This document shows, in pieces, positions 58,524-64,000 of a stretch of DNA of 64,000 nt; position 1 is the first letter of the stretch, and every line of letters starts with the position of its first letter. Source of the DNA: Legionella fairfieldensis ATCC 49588. Its GTDB lineage: Bacteria > Pseudomonadota > Gammaproteobacteria > Legionellales > Legionellaceae. The position numbers and the translations under genes are program-made. The DNA lies in assembly GCF_000621525.1 (NCBI RefSeq), contig NZ_JHYC01000015.1:1-64000 (forward strand). The letters are read 5' to 3'. Under the pieces are notes generated by a model. It was not told where the DNA came from and did no database searches. It was given only the letters and a program-made list of their open reading frames with translations.

Positions 58524-59852
58524 ATGCCAAACTTCAGAAACTGTTTACCCTTGATTTTCGTCATGCGCAGTAAAAATTATCAATTATCTAATTTTTGTCA
58601 CGGAAAACCGACCACCTCAATCTGTTTTCGGCCTGATAATGAATGGCAACTTGAATCTCTTTTTGCAATTGCTGATAACAAGGGTTTACTTGCACGCGGT
58701 AAGGGTGCCAGTTATGGGGACTGTTGCCTGAATGATCAAGGTATAATTATTGATACTACGCGTTTGAACCATCTTCTGTCCTTTGACGAAGAATCGGGTA
58801 TTTTGGTTTGTCAGGGGGGTACAACGTTTGCTGACCTTTTTTCCGTCAGCTCTACCCATCTGCCGCCTGTGGTACCGGGAACGTTACATGCTACGGTTGC
58901 AGGGGGGATCGCTAACGATGTACATGGCAAAAATAATCACGGTATGGGCAGTTTTGGCCAACATGTTCAATGGATTGATTTACAGTTGGGAGAACAGACA
59001 TTACGTTGTAGCCCAAAAGAAAACAGCGCTTTATTTCATGCCACAATCGGAGGTCTTGGTTTAACTGGAATTATTAAACGAGCAGCTATTCAAATGCATA
59101 AAGCAACTCATTTTGTCAAAGTAAACATTAAAAAATATTTTGAACTTGAACATTTATTTCACTCTATGCAAAATGAAGGGTGCGGCTATGATTATCAAGT
59201 GGCGTGGTTAGATTTGCTTAATAAACCCTGCGCCTTACTTTCTGTTGCCAAACATTGTGATCCCCTCGCTGTAAAGCCCAAAATTTCTCTTACTTTACCT
59301 GATATTCCTCTTCCTCTTGTCCGTCCCTGGAGCATGAGGCAATTTAACCGCTACTATTTTAAAAAATCGCATCCTCATAACCAATCGTTACCTTTTGCTC
59401 AATTTAACAATCCTCTGGATGCTATAAAGCATTGGAATCGCTTGTATGGCAAGCGCGGTTTTTTACAGTTTCAGGCGTTGTTTGCAACCGATTTAATCCA
59501 TACTGCTATTGAACAATTTCTATCTATCATCCACCATCATCGCGCAACACCTACCCTTGCAGTATTAAAATATTTCACTGAACCGGGTTCAGGGCTTTTA
59601 TCATTTGTCCAGCCAGGATTTACTTTAGCAGTTGACTTTATCAATAATCAAAACAGCCGTCGGGCTATCTCGGCAATGAATGAATGGGTTACACAAAAAA
59701 AGGGCAGAACTTATCTAGGCAAGGATTTATTGCTCACTAAAGCGCAATTCACTCAACAGTACGATCAACATGAGCAATTTACTCAGATACTAAAGCAATA
59801 CAAAAGTCCCATGCGTTCTGATTTGAGTAATCGTCTGGGGTTAACACCATGA
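58524..59852 (+). CDS. FAD-linked oxidoreductase, DprE1-like
   Basis: A 442-aa flavoprotein of the FAD-binding type 4 / D-arabinono-lactone oxidase family. Features are GKGASYGDCCLN (FAD-binding pyrophosphate loop, about 59-70), VVPGTLHATVAGGIANDVHGKNNHG (about 115-139) and IGGLGLTGIIKRAAI. The next gene is a short-chain dehydrogenase overlapping by four bases. In mycobacteria DprE1 oxidises decaprenylphosphoryl ribose and DprE2 reduces the product to the arabinose form, so this pair may make a lipid-linked arabinofuranose for a surface glycan. No prenyltransferase to make the ribose precursor is within view. The ribosome binding site is weak. Confidence 0.75.
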   Translation: MPNFRNCLPLIFVMRSKNYQLSNFCHGKPTTSICFRPDNEWQLESLFAIADNKGLLARGKGASYGDCCLNDQGIIIDTTRLNHLLSFDEESGILVCQGGTTFADLFSVSSTHLPPVVPGTLHATVAGGIANDVHGKNNHGMGSFGQHVQWIDLQLGEQTLRCSPKENSALFHATIGGLGLTGIIKRAAIQMHKATHFVKVNIKKYFELEHLFHSMQNEGCGYDYQVAWLDLLNKPCALLSVAKHCDPLAVKPKISLTLPDIPLPLVRPWSMRQFNRYYFKKSHPHNQSLPFAQFNNPLDAIKHWNRLYGKRGFLQFQALFATDLIHTAIEQFLSIIHHHRATPTLAVLKYFTEPGSGLLSFVQPGFTLAVDFINNQNSRRAISAMNEWVTQKKGRTYLGKDLLLTKAQFTQQYDQHEQFTQILKQYKSPMRSDLSNRLGLTP

Positions 59853-60571
59853 AAAAAAAAACGTGGGTTATTCTGGGCGCTACTTCCATTATTGCTAAAA
59901 ATTTTGCGCATTTAGCTGCACAAACTGGCAATCCGTTGTTGTTAGTGGGGCGCAATGTGGAGCAGTTAGCTGTCATAGCAAGGGATATTCGTTTACGTTA
60001 TCGAATTAATTGTGAGGTTTTATTTACCGATTTTTCCGCTGATTTAACAAAACTGACAGACTTTATTCAACATCAGCCCGAAGAAATCAATCTTTTTATT
60101 GCTTATAGTGCGCTTATTGAAAATGATGCATTAAATGAAAAAACCATGAACCAATTAATCCAGGTTAATGTTTCAAGTACTCTTCAGATCATTCATGCTT
60201 ATTTCAAGCGCCCTCAAAACGAACATCGACTGGTCTTTTTAAGTTCCGTAGCTGCCTGTAGAGGTCGTGCTAAAAACAGCTTATATGGTAGCAGTAAAGC
60301 CCTTATCGATACTTACCTGGAAGGCTTGCAACAAGCAAGAAAATCCACCCAACATATTACGATCGCGCGGCTGGGTTTTATAGATACTCATCAGACTTTT
60401 GGCTTACCAGCGGAAAAGTACGCAGCCTCCCCAGCAAACTGTGCCAAAGCCTGCTGGCAGGCTTCCTATAAGAAAAAACGATTAATTTATTATCCTTTCT
60501 GCTGGCGTTTCATCATGATGATAATTAAATGCACACCTTTTTTTATTTATCGAAGAATGAACAGATTATGA
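59849..60571 (+). CDS. Short-chain dehydrogenase, DprE2-like
   Basis: A 240-aa NAD(P)-dependent enzyme of the SDR family. The N-terminus VILGATSIIAKNFA (8-21) is the nucleotide loop, as in DprE2 and related decaprenylphosphoryl ketoribose reductases. The catalytic Ser lies in LVFLSSVAACRG and Tyr-x-x-x-Lys in SLYGSSKAL. A C-terminal hydrophobic/basic tail (about 212-240) may associate with the membrane. It starts within the end of the DprE1-like gene (ATGA), so the two are translated together. Confidence 0.78.
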   Translation: MKKKTWVILGATSIIAKNFAHLAAQTGNPLLLVGRNVEQLAVIARDIRLRYRINCEVLFTDFSADLTKLTDFIQHQPEEINLFIAYSALIENDALNEKTMNQLIQVNVSSTLQIIHAYFKRPQNEHRLVFLSSVAACRGRAKNSLYGSSKALIDTYLEGLQQARKSTQHITIARLGFIDTHQTFGLPAEKYAASPANCAKACWQASYKKKRLIYYPFCWRFIMMIIKCTPFFIYRRMNRL

Positions 60572-60614
60572 TTTCTCCCAAAAGACAAGGACGCTAATGG
60601 GAGAAAATGATTAG

Positions 60615-60812
60615 CTAACGGAATAACCGAATAGGCGGTAGAATAGGTTTGACCAAACCAAAGAATTGCAAGACATAAATAACCAATACAATCAAAACCA
60701 AAAGATTTAATAAACTCTTGATTGCTCCTGGCATAGGAATGTAAACATTGACCAGCCACATAACCACTCCAAAAACAATAATCAAAACCAAGAGGTTCAG
60801 TAATTCGCTCAT
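60615..60812 (-). CDS. Small two-helix membrane protein (Thivi_2564-like)
   Basis: The 65-aa protein has two hydrophobic helices (about 4-26 and 33-58) joined by NVYIPMPGAIKS. The pattern WLVNxYIPMxGxIKxxLN resembles the small Thivi_2564-type family of uncertain function. AGGGA lies four bases before the ATG. It is on the opposite strand from the polysaccharide genes. An inverted repeat TTTCTCCCA/TGGGAGAAA at 60572-60606 lies just beyond its end. Confidence 0.7.
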   Translation of the reverse strand: MSELLNLLVLIIVFGVVMWLVNVYIPMPGAIKSLLNLLVLIVLVIYVLQFFGLVKPILPPIRLFR

Positions 60813-60888
60813 AACGTTTCCCTATCAATGGCCTCCTTTTAATTGTAGTACAAATCGATTGAATTACTTTTGATCGTCCATCTAAATC

Positions 60889-60917
60889 TTGACAATCAAA
60901 AAAAACACTTCGATAAT
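60889..60917 (+). promoter_or_regulatory. Strong sigma-70 promoter ahead of the aminotransferase operon
   Basis: TTGACA (60889-60894), 17 bases, then GATAAT (60912-60917, five of six). The start of RNA would be near 60924, leaving a leader of about 380 bases before the aminotransferase. The leader could code for the small open frame at 61001-61246. Confidence 0.65.
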
Positions 60918-61000
60918 GCCCAGCTTGAATTTCAGATTTCCTATTCTAAAAAAGTAATTGCATGCATAGCTGTCTGGGTTATTCCTGACTTAAGGATAAG

Positions 61001-61246
61001 ATGAAGAAAAGAAAAAAAATTAATCGGTATAACAGCAAGGTATTTTCGTATTCGTTTACGATTAAAACAGTTAGTTCCTCTTGTTTTACTTTAATAGCGA
61101 AAAATTATTCTTATAGAATTACCCAATACTATCATTCCGTTAAAAATCGTTTTTTCACGCCTGTACAGTTTGTTACAAACCCATACTCGTGGGATCATGG
61201 TATTAATTTTTTAAAAGGAAACGTATCTGGGTGTGAAATCGGTTAG
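61001..61246 (+). CDS. Possible small leader-encoded protein (doubtful)
   Basis: The open frame has 81 codons and begins with AAGGA four bases before the ATG. The product is basic and aromatic (MKKRKKINRYNSKVFSYSF) and ends GNVSGCEIG. Composition is not typical of a folded protein, and I see no known motif, so it might be only a chance frame in a long untranslated leader. The rest of 60813-61303 holds the promoter noted above. Confidence 0.3.
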   Translation: MKKRKKINRYNSKVFSYSFTIKTVSSSCFTLIAKNYSYRITQYYHSVKNRFFTPVQFVTNPYSWDHGINFLKGNVSGCEIG

Positions 61247-61303
61247 AGGCTGACATCTTTGATTCAGCACACATATAAAACAAATTACCACTGAGTGAAT
61301 ATT

Positions 61304-62476
61304 ATGAGCATACAAGTCTTTTTGCCCAAATTCCGAGTAGACGAATGTCTGGAGCAAGTCAGGGAATGTCTGGAAAAATCCTGGACGGGTATCGGATTTA
61401 AAACAACTGTTTTTGAGCAACAGTGGTGCGACTACACGGGTTTAGCGCACGCTCATTTTTTAAATTCCAATACAGTAGGTTTGCATCTGGCATTTAATTT
61501 ATTTAAATCCGCATATGGGTGGCAGGATGACGATGAAGTAATCACTACGCCTCTTACTTTCATTTCAACAAATCATGCTATTCTCTATGAACACTTAAAA
61601 CCTGTTTTTGCCGATGTAGATGATACGTTATGCCTCAGTCCTCAAAGCATAGAAAAATGCATCACTGCAAAAACAAAAGCGGTCATTTATGTTGGTATTG
61701 GAGGAAATACAGGCCATTTGGACGATGTCGCTGAATTATGTCGTCAACATGGCTTGAAATTGATTCTGGACGCCGCTCACATGGCAGGCACTTATTACAA
61801 AAATCGTCATGTGGGTTATCAGGCCGATGTGACTATTTTCAGTTTTCAAGCGGTAAAAAACCTTCCCACTGCTGATTCAGGAATGATTTGTTTTCGCGAT
61901 AAACTATTTGACGACGAAGTTCGAAAATTGAGTTGGCTCGGTATTAACAAAGACACTTATGCAAGAACCACAAAGCAGGGAAATTACAAATGGAAATATG
62001 ATGTAGAACAAATTGGATTTAAATACCATGGTAATTCCATCATGGCCGCATTAGGTTTAGTAGGTTTGAAATATCTGGATGAAGATAATCGTTATAGACG
62101 CGAACTGGCTCAACTTTATAAAACAGCACTTTCTTCATTGCCTCAGGTTCGTTTTGTCGAAGAGATCCCTGATTGTCAATCTGCACAACATTTATTTCAA
62201 ATTCGTATACCCCAGCGCGATACGCTTTTAAATTACCTCTATGAACATGATATATTTCCTGGGGTTCACTATAGAGACAACACGGAATATAAACCGTATT
62301 CTTATGCATTGGGTACCTGTCCTAACGCGGCCCAGGCCAGTGAAGAGGTTCTTTCTTTACCTTTGCATTTACATCTCACTCCAAAAGACATTAACTATAT
62401 CAGTGAAGTCATAAAAAAATTTTACACTGAAGCTCCTCAAGTGGAATCAGAGGCGTCCTTGGCTTTAAGTGAATAA
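61304..62476 (+). CDS. DegT/DnrJ/EryC1-type sugar aminotransferase
   Basis: The 390-aa PLP enzyme has the substrate-end motif LTFISTNHAI, the cofactor Asp in LILDAAHMAG (about 160) and the PLP-binding Lys in SFQAVKNLPTADSG (about 185), where most members have GEGG after the Lys. These enzymes aminate keto-sugars on nucleotide carriers for O-antigen or related glycans. The exact sugar is not evident. The ATG at 61304 is preferred over GTG at 61295. The glycosyltransferase follows after 13 bases. Confidence 0.88.
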   Translation: MSIQVFLPKFRVDECLEQVRECLEKSWTGIGFKTTVFEQQWCDYTGLAHAHFLNSNTVGLHLAFNLFKSAYGWQDDDEVITTPLTFISTNHAILYEHLKPVFADVDDTLCLSPQSIEKCITAKTKAVIYVGIGGNTGHLDDVAELCRQHGLKLILDAAHMAGTYYKNRHVGYQADVTIFSFQAVKNLPTADSGMICFRDKLFDDEVRKLSWLGINKDTYARTTKQGNYKWKYDVEQIGFKYHGNSIMAALGLVGLKYLDEDNRYRRELAQLYKTALSSLPQVRFVEEIPDCQSAQHLFQIRIPQRDTLLNYLYEHDIFPGVHYRDNTEYKPYSYALGTCPNAAQASEEVLSLPLHLHLTPKDINYISEVIKKFYTEAPQVESEASLALSE

Positions 62477-62489
62477 TACAAGGCTAATA

Positions 62490-63668
62490 ATGAATTGTTC
62501 TGCGTTAAAAAAATTATTGATTGTCATTCCAGGAAAAATGCCAACAGTCGATATTATTACGAGAACACTTCATTACTTACCCCATTATGAACTAAAAATA
62601 GTCACAGAAAACACCCTTTCTATAAAAGACGTGTTTTCTGGTCACTATATTTTGTTATTTATGCGATTATGTAGTCCAAGTTTACAGCCATTGCTGAAAT
62701 CCCTGATACGTTTCAATATAAAATATCTTTACTATCTTGATGATAATTTTTGGGAAATAAAGGGAAATAATCCACTGGCAAACTATCATCAGCACCCTTC
62801 AGTTTTAAAAACGTTAACTGATTTTGTGGAACATGCTTATTGTGTTGTCACGGGTTCAGAACAATTAAAAAATTATGTGAAGCAATATCAAAAAAATACT
62901 ATTCACATGAAAGCCGCATTTAGTTTTGATCTTCTTAAAAATATTCAGAAAGCACCTTCCTCGGATAAAATAAAAATTCTTTATTCAGGAAGCCAATATC
63001 GTTGTCAGGATTTTTCATGCGTTATTCCAGCTTTAAAGAAAATTTCTGAAGACTATCAGGAAAAAATCAGTATTCATTTTTATGGTTATATTCCAGAAGC
63101 ATTGAAAACGCTCAACAATATCTATTTTGATGAAAATTTTTACCCTTATGATGATTTTATTAAAGAGCAGTACCGTATGGGATTTGATATTGGATTAGCG
63201 CCCGTTGCGGATTTATTATCAAATCGGGCAAAAAGCAACTTAAAATACAGAGAATATGGAGCCTGTGGAATAGCAGGTATTTATACCGACCAGCCCCCCT
63301 ACTCTGATTGTATTCAGAATCAGGAAACAGGAATATTGGTACAACAAACCACAGAAGCATGGTACCATGCGCTAAAAAATTTAATTGAAAATGTCAATTT
63401 GAGAAGACACATTAGCTCTATGGCCTACAAGGACATTTTTACCAATTACCAGCATCAAAATCTGGTACCCGCGTGGCAAGAACTTTTTGATAAACTTCCC
63501 GTCAATAAAAAACCTGTTGGTACCATGGTTTTTTACAGTTCATACGATAAAATAGCGCAAGTGGTTTTATCCCTATTTTATAAAATAAGGCGTGTGGGTA
63601 GTTATGCCCGTTATCACGGCATTCTTTTCACCTGTAAAAAAATAATCAAGGCTTTGAGTCATGAGTAA
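62490..63668 (+). CDS. Glycosyltransferase (GT4-like)
   Basis: The 392-aa protein has two Rossmann-like halves without membrane helices. The C-terminal half includes ILYSGSQYRCQD (about 163-174), IHFYGYIPEAL, MGFDIGLAPVAD (about 230-241), SNLKYREYGACGIAGIYTD and GILV, the usual GT-B nucleotide-sugar pocket with conserved acidic residues. It probably adds a sugar to a lipid-linked surface glycan. The ATG at 62490 has AAGG six bases upstream. An earlier GTG (62469) overlaps the aminotransferase and is less likely. The end overlaps the next gene by eight bases. Confidence 0.82.
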   Translation: MNCSALKKLLIVIPGKMPTVDIITRTLHYLPHYELKIVTENTLSIKDVFSGHYILLFMRLCSPSLQPLLKSLIRFNIKYLYYLDDNFWEIKGNNPLANYHQHPSVLKTLTDFVEHAYCVVTGSEQLKNYVKQYQKNTIHMKAAFSFDLLKNIQKAPSSDKIKILYSGSQYRCQDFSCVIPALKKISEDYQEKISIHFYGYIPEALKTLNNIYFDENFYPYDDFIKEQYRMGFDIGLAPVADLLSNRAKSNLKYREYGACGIAGIYTDQPPYSDCIQNQETGILVQQTTEAWYHALKNLIENVNLRRHISSMAYKDIFTNYQHQNLVPAWQELFDKLPVNKKPVGTMVFYSSYDKIAQVVLSLFYKIRRVGSYARYHGILFTCKKIIKALSHE

Positions 63669-64000
63669 CTACGCAGAAAAAATTTATATTTCCGAAAAAA
63701 GAAAAATAATGAATGAAGTTCTTTATGCAATTAAATCCTGGCGTGTCTGGATGCATATGGGATTTCAGGATGTCCGCAATCAATTCAAGCGTTCTCGTTT
63801 AGGTATGGCCTGGGCTTTTATTAATTTGGGTCTTATGGCTGCTGGAATTGGCTACATTTATGGTCATCTGTTCCATCAGGATTTATCCCAATTTTTCCCC
63901 CAATTAATCGCAGGATTAGTCATTTGGACGTTTCTTTCTACAACAATAGTTCAGGGATGCCAAGCCTTTATTGTATCTGAAGGTTATGTCAAACAGTTCC
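63661..64000 (+). CDS. ABC-2 polysaccharide export permease (5' part, cut by window end)
   Basis: 113 codons are visible before the window ends, starting with ATG inside the glycosyltransferase stop region. The protein reads MSNYAEKIYISEKRK, then DVRNQFKRSRLGMAWAFIN, a signature of Wzm/RfbA/KpsM-type permeases, then two hydrophobic helices. Such permeases export O-antigen or capsule with a Wzt-type ATPase, which would be expected downstream. No wzx/wzy-type gene is seen. Confidence 0.85.
   Translation, partial: MSNYAEKIYISEKRKIMNEVLYAIKSWRVWMHMGFQDVRNQFKRSRLGMAWAFINLGLMAAGIGYIYGHLFHQDLSQFFPQLIAGLVIWTFLSTTIVQGCQAFIVSEGYVKQF

Noticed and set aside
60547-60828. 93-codon minus-strand open frame over the small two-helix protein
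   Set aside because: Out of frame with the 65-aa protein, which has a good ribosome binding site and a coherent two-helix sequence.

Overview
The window looks like a chromosomal segment of a Legionella-type gammaproteobacterium. The DNA is AT-rich. The flagellar genes are split into two blocks in the Pseudomonas/Legionella style (fliEFGHIJ with fleR, and fliM-to-motD with flhF and fleN). There are no chemotaxis genes between fliA and the motor genes. Several proteins are of Legionella-specific or effector-like type. I assign the genus from gene content and order only; nothing was searched against a database.

Layout. 0-8 kb is accessory: a secreted repeat protein with a DUF1566/Lcl-type C-terminus, an unknown protein, dispersed palindromic repeats, an outer-membrane beta-barrel, a folded DNA/RNA element ending in a strong terminator, a small Cys-rich secreted protein and a stand-alone NRPS (adenylation-carrier-condensation). 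8-21 kb, all on the minus strand, runs fleR, fliE, fliF, fliG, fliH, fliI, fliJ, yhdP, a membrane protein, mpl. It builds the MS ring, C ring and export ATPase, then passes into envelope and peptidoglycan recycling genes. 21-26 kb holds a DedA protein and a 1082-aa effector-like protein with a basic N-terminus. 26-45 kb is mostly housekeeping: ftsK-lolA-rarA (minus), trxB-aat-infA (plus), pmbA, a phosphodiester-glycosidase-like protein, nrdA-nrdB, dinB and prfB-lysS. 45-47 kb has two putative host-interaction or membrane proteins. 47-58 kb, all minus, is fliM-N-O-P-Q-R, flhB-A-F, fleN, fliA, motC-motD and a DUF2802 protein, led by a near-perfect sigma-54 promoter. 58.5-64 kb starts a surface-polysaccharide region: a DprE1/DprE2-like pair, a sugar aminotransferase, a glycosyltransferase and the start of an ABC-2 exporter permease.

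The strongest regulatory signals are the RF2 programmed frameshift in prfB, paired NrdR boxes and a perfect DnaA box before nrdA, the sigma-54 promoter before fliM, and an apparent ATT start codon with a perfect Shine-Dalgarno for aat. The flagellar regulator FleR carries Asn where the phosphorylated Asp should be, and no FleS kinase gene is adjacent. A family of palindromic repeats recurs at four intergenic sites. I saw no tRNA, rRNA, insertion sequence or CRISPR array.
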